Assembly (NCBI RefSeq): GCF_007992715.1
Contig: NZ_BKAU01000001.1
Location: 682,001 to 746,000 of the forward strand
Source of the DNA: Chitinophaga cymbidii
Lineage (GTDB): Bacteria; Bacteroidota; Bacteroidia; Chitinophagales; Chitinophagaceae
Direction of reading: 5' to 3'
DNA: 64,000 bases
Part shown: piece after piece, positions 19,701 to 27,973 of the stretch
How the letters are laid out: the number at the start of each line of letters is the position of its first letter
Position numbering within the stretch: position 1 is the stretch's first letter
Translations under genes and position numbers: made by a program
The notes under the pieces: generated by a model
Databases searched by the model: none
Told to the model about the DNA's origin: nothing
The model's input: the letters and a program-made list of their open reading frames with translations, nothing else

Positions 19701-19773
19701 CAGTTTTCTGCTGCGCCAGCAAGGGCAGCGGTGCAACGGTCATCAGCAGAAGGAACAGTATAATATTTTTCAT
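16711..19773 (-). CDS. SusC/RagA-family TonB-linked outer-membrane transporter
   Basis: 1,020 residues. Signal peptide (cleaved after PLLAQ, about 21), a carboxypeptidase-regulatory-like domain (about 22-100, VSGTVKDLNGVLPGAAI), then the plug with DEVVIVGFNATRR and ESISILKDASTTAIYGIKGA, the SusC signature, and the long barrel. No STN domain, so it does not signal to a FecR. SusC proteins form a gated channel with SusD as the lid and import oligomers under TonB drive. Here a susD gene lies immediately upstream (35-base gap) instead of downstream, and a propeller lipoprotein follows. It is one of two SusC proteins in the enzyme-free half of the mannan locus. Confidence 0.96.
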   Translation of the reverse strand: MKNIILFLLLMTVAPLPLLAQQKTVSGTVKDLNGVLPGAAISEKGVPTNGVIADPDGRFKLTLKGTSNTVIVKLIGFTSQEIDLESRSYIDVVLQASTQGLDEVVIVGFNATRRITNTGAVSAITGAEIRNVPTANVQNALMGKLPGFVSQQRSGQPGRDASDFFIRGVSSLNSDGNRPLIIVDDIEYSYDQLQQINVNEIESISILKDASTTAIYGIKGANGVLVVATRRGKGGRPQVNVRVESGQQAPVRTPKFLDSYNTALLVNEAYKNDGLTPRFTAEDLELFRNGNDPYGHPNINWYDAVFKKHAYQANTNVDISGGTEAVKYFVSGGFLTQNGLVKDFSDPRNEVNTNYFFRRYNFRSNLDMRATKTLTLRLDLTTRFGDINQPRSANVVSEVYNFEKIHPYSAPLMNPNGSYAYAVDTKDALPTLNARLANGGYSRSKRTDFNVLFGATQQLDFITKGLALTGRVAYAGIEQYSRNLFREAEPPSYYYNPVDQSYTLDPRGNYRLQKYRVTGNTDLYSRNINTQLFLNYDRAFGAHTFNLLALYNRQSYAFKSDIPANFRGFSFKAGYNFKQKYLLDINGAYNGSDRFQAKKRNGFFPAVGIGWSISEEPFFKDNIKFVSLLKLRGSYGVVGSDVTSGNRYLFRQEYYEGGGYSFGENHAENGSVYEGELGNLDVTWEKAKKADVGIDVNLFKDKLSFTVDYFHDIRYDQLVRKGSVSNIIGVGFSPTNVAKTSNAGFDGQINYRGSVRNVNFNTSLVFQYFKNKVIFKDEARPAYPWLAETGLPIDQPFGYTFIGYYTPEDIEKIQANTHDKPATPLTEYPIQAGDLKYRDTNGDGVIDNNDQGPIGKPNLANTVLGLTLGANYKGFSVNLLFQGSFGYSFSVVGTGIETFQSQFQPIHQQRWTPENAANAQFPRLTSNPTTVNSARTYMSDFWLIDARYVRLKTVDLGYQLPSRWLPKRINNARAYLSAYNLFTWTNYDKYQQDPEVSSNTAGDAYINQRVVNVGIQIGFK

Positions 19774-19808
19774 CTTGTCTCAGTTATATTTCATGAAAGG
19801 AATGAGGA

Positions 19809-21515
19809 TCACCAACCCGGGTTCTGACGCATGTTATCGTTCTTCACCACTTCGTCGTACGGGATCGGGTAGAAATACATTTTAGGTGCTGAAAATATGG
19901 GCCGGAATACTTCTACTACGTTGTAGTTGAACACCGGGCCTTCCTTGATGATGCTCATGCCGTGCAGCCTGTTGGCGTATACCTGCTGCGCGATCTTCCA
20001 GCGGCGGATGTCCCAGAAACGGTGTTCCTCAAACGCCAGCTCTATCCTCCGCTCATTGCGGATCACCTCGCGCATCTCTTCCGGCGTCATGCTTTCCTTC
20101 AGGCCGTACATGCCATCGGCGCCGGGGGCTATGCCCGCGCGCTGACGCAGGTCTTTCAGCACCTGGTACACTTCGGCGGTGGCGCCCTGGTATTCATTCT
20201 CCGCTTCCGCAAAGTTGAGCAGCACTTCCGCGTAGCGCAGGATGATCCAGTCGTGGCTCGTCTTGCTGTACTGCGTGGCGTTCTCGAAGTCGCCCATGAA
20301 TTTGCGCATGTAGTAGGAGGTTTTGGTGCCGGGCTCCGCTCCGCCGGGCCTGTGCTGGCCGCCTTCGAACGTTTGTATCTCGGTGTTCAGCCAGCGGGCG
20401 CCGTTGTAGATGACGCTCATGGTCAGGCGCGGGTCGCGGTTGGTATAGGGATCATTGGAGTTGTAGCCGGATGCGGGATCGGTGATGGGCAGGCCGGTGC
20501 TTGTCGGAAATGCATCTATCAGTTCCTGCGTGGGATTGGTCCGCCCGCGGGCCACGGCGGCGAAGCCTACGGGGCCGTTGGTATTTTCAATATCAGTATT
20601 GTTGCCACCCTGCCGGAAAAATATCACTTCGCTGTTGTGCTGGGTGATGAAAATGTTTTTGAAATTTGGCAGCAATGCGAACTTCTGTTCTTCGATCAGC
20701 TCGCGGGCCGCGTCCGCCGCCAGTTTCCAGCGTTCTTTATCGTAGCTGGCGTAGCCGGTCAGCGGATTGTTGGCGTCGATGTTCTGGCCGTTGAACAAGG
20801 GGCTGGCGGCGTACAGCAGCACCCGTGCTTTCAATGCCTGTGCCGCTCCTCTTGTGGCGCGGTGGCTGTGCAGCTCCGGCGCCGCCACGGGATTGGGGCG
20901 CAGGCTGTCCCTGATCGCATCGCATTCACCCACGATATAATCCACGCAATCCGCAAAAGAGCTGCGGGGTATCTGCACATCGTCGCCAAGCACTCTTACT
21001 TTATCGCCCATCAGCGGTATGCCGCCGTAGCGTTTCAGCAGCTCGAAGTAAAACAGCGCCCGGATAAACCGCGCTTCGGCCTTCCAGGCGTAGCGCATGG
21101 AATATCCGTTCGGCAGTTTTTCCTTCACCGGCGATACATCGATATTGGAAACAAAAATGCTCGCGGCGCGGATGGCCGCATAAGCGTTGTTCCAGGGCGT
21201 TTCGTCCGCGATCGTGGCGAAGGAAGTATACGCTCCCGTGGCAAGCTGCAATACGGCGGAAGTACCCGTGAGGCCGGAAATAGCGTCGTCAGACGCAGCA
21301 TCCAGCAGATCGCCGCCTACGCGGTTGTAGCCCCCGGGGAGTTTGGAATAGATGCTGTTCAGGAACCTGTTGGCGTAGGTGCCGAGCGAATCATCCTGGT
21401 CAAATACATATTCTATCGTCACTTTTTCAAGCGGTATTACTTCATAATCCTTTTTGCAGGCAACAAAGGCTGCAAGACAGCCTGCCACGAGGATCATTAT
21501 GCGGAGATGCTTCAT
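19809..21515 (-). CDS. RagB/SusD-family nutrient-uptake surface lipoprotein
   Basis: 568 residues. Lipoprotein signal (GCLAAFVACKKD, Cys near 20), then the SusD fold. Typical words are RFIRALFYFELLKRYGGIPLM (TPR-like helices, about 150-170), ARVLLYAASPLFNG, WIILRYAEVLLNFAEAENEY and the C-terminal ERRIELAFEEHRFWDIRRW. SusD binds glycan or other ligand at the cell surface and lids SusC. It starts 22 bases after the stop of the SusC at 21538-24618, which is the canonical SusC-SusD order, and another SusC follows. Either SusC could be its partner. Confidence 0.96.
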   Translation of the reverse strand: MKHLRIMILVAGCLAAFVACKKDYEVIPLEKVTIEYVFDQDDSLGTYANRFLNSIYSKLPGGYNRVGGDLLDAASDDAISGLTGTSAVLQLATGAYTSFATIADETPWNNAYAAIRAASIFVSNIDVSPVKEKLPNGYSMRYAWKAEARFIRALFYFELLKRYGGIPLMGDKVRVLGDDVQIPRSSFADCVDYIVGECDAIRDSLRPNPVAAPELHSHRATRGAAQALKARVLLYAASPLFNGQNIDANNPLTGYASYDKERWKLAADAARELIEEQKFALLPNFKNIFITQHNSEVIFFRQGGNNTDIENTNGPVGFAAVARGRTNPTQELIDAFPTSTGLPITDPASGYNSNDPYTNRDPRLTMSVIYNGARWLNTEIQTFEGGQHRPGGAEPGTKTSYYMRKFMGDFENATQYSKTSHDWIILRYAEVLLNFAEAENEYQGATAEVYQVLKDLRQRAGIAPGADGMYGLKESMTPEEMREVIRNERRIELAFEEHRFWDIRRWKIAQQVYANRLHGMSIIKEGPVFNYNVVEVFRPIFSAPKMYFYPIPYDEVVKNDNMRQNPGW

Positions 21516-21537
21516 TTTGCTTTATTTAGAAGGCTGA

Positions 21538-24500
21538 CTAGAATTTAATATTGATGCCGGTGTTCAGCACACGCTGTATCGGGTATGCTCCCACACCTAC
21601 TTCCGGGTCCACAAAATCGTACGCTGCATGCGTAAAGAGGTTCTGCGCGTTGGCGAATATCTTCACGCTGCCGAGCCGGAGGCGGCGCGTCCAGCCGTAC
21701 GGAAGGTTGTAGGCTACGCTCAGGTTCTTCAACCGGAAATAATTTCCGTTACGCACCCAGAAAGAAGAACTGGCTTTGTTGTAGTTATGGTTGGCATCGG
21801 CCGTCAACCGCGGATAGGTAGCAGTGGCGGCGGTTTCCGGCGTCCAGCGGCCGGTGATCTGCTCATATGCCTGACCATAGGTGAAGTTGAGGAACTGGAA
21901 TCCCAGTTCAGTGGCAAAATTGGCGACGTAATTCACCCGGTTCGCTACGCCCTGCAACAGTGCACTCGCTTCTATGCCTTTCCAGGAAAATCCGATGGTA
22001 GCGCCATAATAAAAGCGCGGCTTATAGGTGCCGATGGGCGCTTCGTCGAACTGGTTGATCGTACCGTCACCATTCAGATCTTTATATTTTATATCGCCTG
22101 CCACCGGTTTGTAACCGGCGATGGTGGCGCTTCCTTCAGCTTCTTCGGCAGACTGGAAAAATCCGTCCGCGATATATCCGAAGCGCATGCCAACCGGCTG
22201 GCCTGTTCTTTTGTTCCATTCATATTCACGGCGTTGTTCATCCATAAACAATACCTTGCTCTGCTCGATGCTGCCGTTGGCCGTAACGAAATAGTTAAAT
22301 CCGTTCACCCGGCCCTGGTAAGTAAGCGTCAGCTCTCCGCCCTGATAAAGGTTAGCGCCGATGTTCTCGGGCGGATAGTTGGCGCCGGACAATGCGATGC
22401 TCTTTCCCCTGATCTGCAAAAGGTTTTCGTAGCGGTCGTGATAATAATCACCCGTGATCTGCACCTGGTTGCCGAACAGCGATATGTCTATCCCCACATC
22501 CAGCTTGCGCGCGGTTTCCCAGGAAATGTTCACATTTGCGAGGCCGTTCTCCTGGAAACCGGAGGCCGGCGAACGCGCGGTGCCTTGCTCGTAAATGCCT
22601 CCGCCGATGCCGTTGTTCTCACTGAAGTCCTGCCGCCAGATATAATAGCCGGAATTGTCGATGCCGTTGCCGGTGTGGGCGTAAACGCCTCTCAATTTTA
22701 ACTGGTCCAGCCAGCCGGCATTGCCTTTCAGGAAGTTTTCCTGCGCCATGTCCCAACCCGCGCCCACGGCGAAGAAAGTGCCGTATTGCTGACCGGGGAT
22801 GTAACGATTGTAGCCGCTGCGGTTGAGCGCGGCCTCCGCGAAGTATTTATTGGCGTAGTTGTAACCGGCCTTCGCAGACAGGTTCGTGGCCTTACCGGGG
22901 AGATCATAGTTGAAGATCGTCTGCCGGCTGTCCGCCAGCACTACGGCGTTAATACCGTGACGGCCAAACTGCCGGTCGTAATTCACGGACACCTGGCCGA
23001 AGAAATATTGTGCGTTGAAAACAGACATGAAATTGTTCCGCTGCGCAATCGCCTCACCGGATTTGATATAGAGCGTGTCGTCCTGCGTGGCCTGCATCCT
23101 GTACACCAGCTCGCGCTTGCTGCGGTCGATGGCATTGGCGGATTGAATGGAGAGATTGCCTTTTCCTTTGATGGAAAGCCCCGGCACCCAGTCGCCGAGG
23201 TCATAGCGGAGGTCTACATTCGCCATCACATCCTTACTGTTGTCCTGTATATAACCGCTGTTGATGGTTTGGGACAGCAGGTTGGTGGTGAGGTTGTTGG
23301 TGCCGCCCCAGCTGCCGTTCATATTATAAATGGGATATGCCGAATTGGGTGTGGCCAGCAATGCGCCCAATATGCTGCCGGTGCCGGCTCCCGGCTGCGT
23401 TCCTTCCTGGAGGCGGCCAAAGATCTGCATGCCGATGTTCAGGTTATCCGTTACATCGATATTCACGTCCGTGTTGATCAGGTAGCGTTTCAGCCCCGCG
23501 TTGGTATTGTAGCTGTTGCCGGGCGCCGTTCTGAACATGCCCTGCTGATCGGTATAGTTCAGGGAAACGGAGTACCGGGCTACGTTACCGCCGCCGTTGA
23601 TGTTCAGGTTGTAGCGGGAAAGGAGCGCATTGTCGCGGAGGATTTCGTCGTACCAGTTGATGTCCGGGTGGGTATACGGACTGGTACGATCGCGGAATGC
23701 GATGAAGTCGGCTTCTTTGTACAAAGGTTGCTTGCCGTCGTTTTGCAGGGCTTCGTTCAGCAGGTAAGCGTACTGCCAGGCGGGCAGCGGCTTTGGCATG
23801 CGGAGGGATTGCTGCACGCCGGTCTGCGCTGTAAAGGATACTCTCGGTTTGCCGGCGCGGGCGCGTTTGGTGGTGACAAGCAATACGCCGCGGGAGCTGC
23901 GCTGGCCGAGCAGGATGGTAGACAGTCCGTCTTTCAATACAGATATGGATTCAATATTTTCGGGGTCGATAGAAAACACATCGCGCTGCACACCGTCCAC
24001 GATCGTTACAGGCGTCTGTCCGCGCAGCGAAAGACCGATCTCGGTGTTGTCGCTCGGTTCCTGCGCGCCGGGGCGGGGAATGTTACCAACGAATATGTCC
24101 ACATCAAAATTATTGCCGGTGGCGGGATTGCGAAAACCGCTGGACTGCTGCGTGTATAATCCCGCGAGACGGCCGGGCAATGCATAAGCGTATAACGTTG
24201 CGGGTGTGGTGGACAGCTGGTTGGTGTATACGGTAGATACAGCGCCAACCATACTTTTCGGCGAAGCCTCTCCGTATAACACGGGTATTTTCGCGGGAGC
24301 AGGAATGTACTGTTCTTCCATGCGCAGCATCAGGGGTTTTCCATCGTGCGGCTTCTGCTCGATGGTATAGTATCCCGGATGTTGGATGATCAGCGTATTA
24401 TCAGCGGTGGCGCGCACGGTGAATTTTCCGGCGGCATCGCTGGTGGTGCTGTCTTTGGCGCCTTTTATGAAGATGGCCGCGCCGGCAAGCGGCTGACCAT

Positions 24501-24618
24501 AGCTGTCTGTCAGCTGACCGGAAACCGTGCCTGGCTGCTGTGCCCGCACGCTTCCGCAAACTACGGTCAACAGGCAGGCAAGGATGGAAATATATCGTCT
24601 GAAGTAGCGGTAAGCCAT
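21538..24618 (-). CDS. SusC/RagA-family outer-membrane transporter with divergent plug motif
   Basis: 1,026 residues. Signal peptide (cleaved near VRAQQP), carboxypeptidase-regulatory-like domain (about 32-105, SGQLTDSYGQPLAGAAI), plug and barrel (the C-terminus VLNTGINIKF is typical). The plug signature is altered. The usual ASATAIYGSRAANGV stretch reads GLSTILLGQRSSRGVLLVTT, and the residues joining the regulatory domain to the plug (YGEASPKSMVGAVSTVYTNQ) lack the normal DEVVVVGYG TonB-like segment. The frame is intact and full length, so this looks like divergence within the family, not decay. It pairs with the SusD encoded 22 bases downstream. Confidence 0.93.
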   Translation of the reverse strand: MAYRYFRRYISILACLLTVVCGSVRAQQPGTVSGQLTDSYGQPLAGAAIFIKGAKDSTTSDAAGKFTVRATADNTLIIQHPGYYTIEQKPHDGKPLMLRMEEQYIPAPAKIPVLYGEASPKSMVGAVSTVYTNQLSTTPATLYAYALPGRLAGLYTQQSSGFRNPATGNNFDVDIFVGNIPRPGAQEPSDNTEIGLSLRGQTPVTIVDGVQRDVFSIDPENIESISVLKDGLSTILLGQRSSRGVLLVTTKRARAGKPRVSFTAQTGVQQSLRMPKPLPAWQYAYLLNEALQNDGKQPLYKEADFIAFRDRTSPYTHPDINWYDEILRDNALLSRYNLNINGGGNVARYSVSLNYTDQQGMFRTAPGNSYNTNAGLKRYLINTDVNIDVTDNLNIGMQIFGRLQEGTQPGAGTGSILGALLATPNSAYPIYNMNGSWGGTNNLTTNLLSQTINSGYIQDNSKDVMANVDLRYDLGDWVPGLSIKGKGNLSIQSANAIDRSKRELVYRMQATQDDTLYIKSGEAIAQRNNFMSVFNAQYFFGQVSVNYDRQFGRHGINAVVLADSRQTIFNYDLPGKATNLSAKAGYNYANKYFAEAALNRSGYNRYIPGQQYGTFFAVGAGWDMAQENFLKGNAGWLDQLKLRGVYAHTGNGIDNSGYYIWRQDFSENNGIGGGIYEQGTARSPASGFQENGLANVNISWETARKLDVGIDISLFGNQVQITGDYYHDRYENLLQIRGKSIALSGANYPPENIGANLYQGGELTLTYQGRVNGFNYFVTANGSIEQSKVLFMDEQRREYEWNKRTGQPVGMRFGYIADGFFQSAEEAEGSATIAGYKPVAGDIKYKDLNGDGTINQFDEAPIGTYKPRFYYGATIGFSWKGIEASALLQGVANRVNYVANFATELGFQFLNFTYGQAYEQITGRWTPETAATATYPRLTADANHNYNKASSSFWVRNGNYFRLKNLSVAYNLPYGWTRRLRLGSVKIFANAQNLFTHAAYDFVDPEVGVGAYPIQRVLNTGINIKF

Positions 24619-24645
24619 TGTATCAGTTTTATGGAACGATGGTGG

Positions 24646-25608
24646 TTATTGGCATTTGAATGTGTACACAAAGGGATTGGCCGTGTTGCTGAATCCGACC
24701 TTCACGGTGCCGGAAGCATCCGTAAAGAAATACTCGATCTTCTCCAGCGTCTGTCCTTCCTGCATGTTGAAATACGCACGCGGCCAGAAGGTGAAGGCGG
24801 ATTTGTTGCCGGTGTATTCCTTCAGCAGGGAGCTTTCCGTTTGCGCGCAGTTTTCCAGCACCTGCCCGTCCGTAGTATATCCTTTCGCACAGAAATAAAT
24901 ATTCCCCACACCGTTCAGTGGCGTAGGCACCACGTCCGGATCAAAGCTGATGGTCAGGAGATCATTGTCTGTCGCCATACCGGGCGCAACGGCCGCTATC
25001 TGGGGATTGCAGAAGTCGATCACATCACCGGTGCCGTCCGTAATGGTAAAGCAGTCTTTGAACTGGCATTTGTATACGTTGTTGGAACCAAACACGTCGC
25101 TGAGACCTTCCGAGCTGGTGCCGAGGAAATAACCGGTTTTGAACTGCATGTTCTCGGGACCGGGTTTGGTCACGATCGTTACATCAATGTTTTCCTTCAC
25201 GCCTTGCGGCACATTGTAAGCCTGCTCGGTCCAGAACACCACCCATTCCAGCTCGTCTGTCATATAATTGCCGCCCATCCCAAAGCGGTTTTTCAGCGCT
25301 TCGGACCAGCTGAGCCCGCTGCCGGGGCTGACAGACGAGGGTACCGGCACCATTTTGCCGTTGCCGTAGGAAGTAGTGGTAAAGGTGATATTGGAATTGG
25401 CTGTTGCCGCCCAGCTTTTAGGCGCCAGGAAACCGATGATCAGTCTTACGTTGCTGCGCCCGCCATCCGCCACATCAATGCGGTTGTGCATGGTGATGGT
25501 CAGCTCTTCGCCCGCTTTGGCGGTGGTGGGCTGGTCTATCCCCTCAAGGAATACGCAGCCCGCCAGCAGCAGCAGGACCAGGCATATGCCATATGTATAT
25601 CTTTTCAT
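24646..25608 (-). CDS. surface lipoprotein, DUF4961-like
   Basis: 320 residues with a lipoprotein signal (LLLLAGCVF, Cys near 18). The rest is beta-rich: an Ig-like first domain (AGEELTITMHNRIDV ...) and a second part rich in aromatic strands with a set of cysteines (CQFKDCF, CAQ, a Cys close to the C-terminus). It matches my recollection of DUF4961 proteins that accompany DUF5004 proteins in SusC/SusD loci, where they are thought to be surface glycan-binding proteins; this was not checked by search. It lies between the DUF5004-like gene (21-base gap) and susC (27-base gap) in one operon. Confidence 0.8.
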   Translation of the reverse strand: MKRYTYGICLVLLLLAGCVFLEGIDQPTTAKAGEELTITMHNRIDVADGGRSNVRLIIGFLAPKSWAATANSNITFTTTSYGNGKMVPVPSSVSPGSGLSWSEALKNRFGMGGNYMTDELEWVVFWTEQAYNVPQGVKENIDVTIVTKPGPENMQFKTGYFLGTSSEGLSDVFGSNNVYKCQFKDCFTITDGTGDVIDFCNPQIAAVAPGMATDNDLLTISFDPDVVPTPLNGVGNIYFCAKGYTTDGQVLENCAQTESSLLKEYTGNKSAFTFWPRAYFNMQEGQTLEKIEYFFTDASGTVKVGFSNTANPFVYTFKCQ

Positions 25609-25629
25609 ATCGTGTTGTGTTGAACTGGA

Positions 25630-26067
25630 TTAGGGATTGATTCTTTCAAGCGTGTATTCGTAAGTGTTAGCAGCGCAACCGGGACTGAACGAAATGTTCA
25701 TATTGCGCTTGCCGTTTACGACCGGGTAAGTAAACGTGTTGCTCACCGGCGCATTCCCCCCGCTTTCCGAAAAAGTGATCCGAAACGGATATTTGGGATC
25801 ATCCAGCGAATAGCTGCCGTTCTTGCTGACAATGAAGGGCAGCGGGTTTTCTATGGTATATTGAAGATCGGCGGTGAAGCGTATCCTGAACTGTGTAAAG
25901 TCGGTCAGCGTAGTGATGTCTACCCCATTGCGGACGGCCTTTGTGATGCGCCATTCGCCGGAGATGTCTTTTACCTGTTCGGGCACGAGTATTTCCTGTT
26001 GCTTGCAGGACTGTATGACCAGCAGCCATGCGGTCATCAGTAAATATGTGAGGAGTCTGAATTGCAT
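25630..26067 (-). CDS. small lipoprotein, DUF5004-like (lipocalin-like fold)
   Basis: 145 residues. The lipoprotein signal is TAWLLVIQSCKQQE (Cys near 21). The mature part begins with DISGEWRITKAVRNGVDIT, the W-containing first strand common to lipocalin-like Bacteroidota lipoproteins, followed by short alternating strands (FRIRFTADLQYTIENP, FPYR-like turn, NMNISFSPGC). This fits the DUF5004 type that co-occurs with DUF4961. It probably sits on the cell surface with the Sus complex. It starts 12 bases after the SusD stop. Ligand unknown. Confidence 0.78.
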   Translation of the reverse strand: MQFRLLTYLLMTAWLLVIQSCKQQEILVPEQVKDISGEWRITKAVRNGVDITTLTDFTQFRIRFTADLQYTIENPLPFIVSKNGSYSLDDPKYPFRITFSESGGNAPVSNTFTYPVVNGKRNMNISFSPGCAANTYEYTLERINP

Positions 26068-26079
26068 GCTATTGATTTT

Positions 26080-27789
26080 TTACCAGGATGGATTTTGTTT
26101 CAGTTCCGGGGATTTTGCGGTTTCGCTCTGCGGAATGGCCCACAGGTACATGGCCGGCCGGAAATTGTGTTTGCGGACGGGGAAGATGGTATAGGTTACA
26201 TTGCTGCCGTTGCGTCTTACCTCCATGCCTGTCATCTGCTTATTTTCCGTCTGCTCCGCAATTTTCCATCTTCTTACATCCCAGAAGCGATGACCTTCAA
26301 AGGCCAGCTCCACTCTCCTTTCCGCGCGGATGATCCCGCGCATCTCTTCTTTGTCAAGCCCCGCTTCCAGCTCATAAGGCACGAGGCCGGCGCGTTTCCG
26401 CACCAGTTCCACGGCATCGTACACATCGGGGGTCGCGCCTTCATATTCGTTCGTTGCTTCCGCGAAGTTGAGGAGCACTTCCGCATACCGCATCAGCGGA
26501 AAGCAGCGCTGGCTGCCGTGGATGAAGTTGGCGCTGATATTTTCGTCCAGCATCTTATTGGTGTAATAACCGGTGGGCGTACCGGCATGCACAGCGTCCT
26601 GGCTGACGCCTTTGCCATCCGGGCCGAGGTAAATGTTCACCGGTTCCTTCAGGCCGTTGTTCTGAATCAGCGGCATCTGGTCGCGGATCACGGAGTAGGC
26701 CAGCCGTGGATCGCGGTTGCTGTAGGGGTCTGCGGCGTTGTAGCCCGAGGTGGGATCGGTAATAGGTTTGCCGTTCGCCATGCCGAATGCGTCCACCAGC
26801 TCCTGGTAGGGGAAGCCGCCTTGTCCGCCTTGCCGGGACGGTGGCTGCCAGGCTGTTTCCAGCTCGCGGTTGCCACCCTGCATTTTCGCGAGGATATATT
26901 CGGTGTTCACGCGCAGGGTGAATAATTTATAGAAGCCGTAACCCGGCGCGGTGGTATTATCTTCATGGAGTGAGTAGGCGTCCGTGCGTATTACGTCTCC
27001 CGCCGCGTCCGCCGCGAGCTTCCAGCGCTCCTGCACATTGTCCGTATAGCCGGTAACGGCGTTCTGCGGATCGATGCCGCCGCCGTTGAACAGCGGGCTG
27101 GCGGCATATAACAGCACCCTGGCCTTGAGGGCCATGGCTGCGCCGCCGCTGACGCGGCCATAATCTTCGCGTATGCGTTCCAGCGGTAATCCCGCCGCTA
27201 CGGCATCGCATTCGGAAACAATGTAATCCACGCATTCTTCATACGTGTTGCGAACGGCGGGCAGCTTGTCCGTGATACTGAATACGGAATCGCCGATCAG
27301 GGGCACGCCGCCGTAGTGTTTCAGCAGAATGGCGTAGTACCATGCCCGGAGGAAACGCGCTTCCAGCGCCATGGCGCTGCGGATATGCGCGGGGATCGGC
27401 GCGCCGGGGAGGTGCTTCAGCAGCTGGTTGACCCTGCGGATATTGGTATAGGGCAGGTTCCAGGCGTCCGCACTGATGATGGAAGGGTTTACAGTGCCGG
27501 TGGCAAACTGTATGGAAGTAGTTACCGTGGAGGATTTCTGCGGCTCGGCCTCGTCGCACGACGCATCCAGTCCGCCATTGCCGAAGCGGGTAGCGCTTTC
27601 GGCAAAACCGATATCGATATAAATGTTCGTGAGGAAGGCCACCGTACGGGCACTGTCCGAAAATACGGTCTGCTCGTTCAAATTGGTGGTTTCCGTTTCA
27701 TCCAGGAAGTTTTTCTTGCCGCAGGAAGCAAGGGCAAGCATTCCGATGCACAGGCATACAGGCGCCGCGAACGTGATCTTTGATTTCAT
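26080..27789 (-). CDS. RagB/SusD-family surface lipoprotein, first gene of its block
   Basis: 569 residues. Lipoprotein signal (GMLALASCGKKN), SusD helices (ARFLRAWYYAILLKHYGGVPLIG, ARVLLYAASPLFNGGGI, CFPLMRYAEVLLNFAEATNEY) and the C-terminal ERRVELAFEGHRFWDVRRW. It closely resembles the SusD at 19809-21515 and may be a paralogue. Its position is unusual: it comes before, not after, any SusC. It is the first gene after the shared promoter motif at 27932-27958 and is followed by the DUF5004-like and DUF4961-like genes and only then by a SusC. The leader from the promoter to the ATG is about 140 bases. Confidence 0.96.
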   Translation of the reverse strand: MKSKITFAAPVCLCIGMLALASCGKKNFLDETETTNLNEQTVFSDSARTVAFLTNIYIDIGFAESATRFGNGGLDASCDEAEPQKSSTVTTSIQFATGTVNPSIISADAWNLPYTNIRRVNQLLKHLPGAPIPAHIRSAMALEARFLRAWYYAILLKHYGGVPLIGDSVFSITDKLPAVRNTYEECVDYIVSECDAVAAGLPLERIREDYGRVSGGAAMALKARVLLYAASPLFNGGGIDPQNAVTGYTDNVQERWKLAADAAGDVIRTDAYSLHEDNTTAPGYGFYKLFTLRVNTEYILAKMQGGNRELETAWQPPSRQGGQGGFPYQELVDAFGMANGKPITDPTSGYNAADPYSNRDPRLAYSVIRDQMPLIQNNGLKEPVNIYLGPDGKGVSQDAVHAGTPTGYYTNKMLDENISANFIHGSQRCFPLMRYAEVLLNFAEATNEYEGATPDVYDAVELVRKRAGLVPYELEAGLDKEEMRGIIRAERRVELAFEGHRFWDVRRWKIAEQTENKQMTGMEVRRNGSNVTYTIFPVRKHNFRPAMYLWAIPQSETAKSPELKQNPSW

Positions 27790-27926
27790 AACGTTAATAC
27801 GTGATAGCGTTCAGCTTTTGGTGATAAATTTGCTAACGTAGCATAACAGCGCCGGTCCGTAACAGCAACCTGTCAGGGTGGCCTCCGGCGCGGTATCTTT
27901 TTGTTCAGTTACTTTTCGTCCTTATT

Positions 27927-27958
27927 GTAATGACACTTTAAGAAAACAGTACCGCCAT
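27927..27958 (-). promoter_or_regulatory. ECF-type promoter motif (site C) upstream of the second SusD/SusC block
   Basis: On the minus strand ATGGCGGTA (27958-27950) is followed by 13 bases and then GTGTC (27936-27932) and ATTAC. The same two boxes with the same 13-base gap occur at 40142-40128 and 43169-43155. It lies in the 184-base gap between the GH92 stop (27974) and the SusD start (27789). The two boxes resemble the -35 and -10 elements of ECF promoters; the link to the local sigma factor is inference. Confidence 0.65.
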
Positions 27959-27973
27959 CCCTGTGCGGATTTT

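Noticed and set aside
18337..24159. Several plus-strand frames of 357-528 codons opposite the SusC and SusD genes
   Set aside because: All lie antisense to full-length SusC/SusD proteins, have His/Arg/Val-rich non-protein-like composition, and lack signals or domains.
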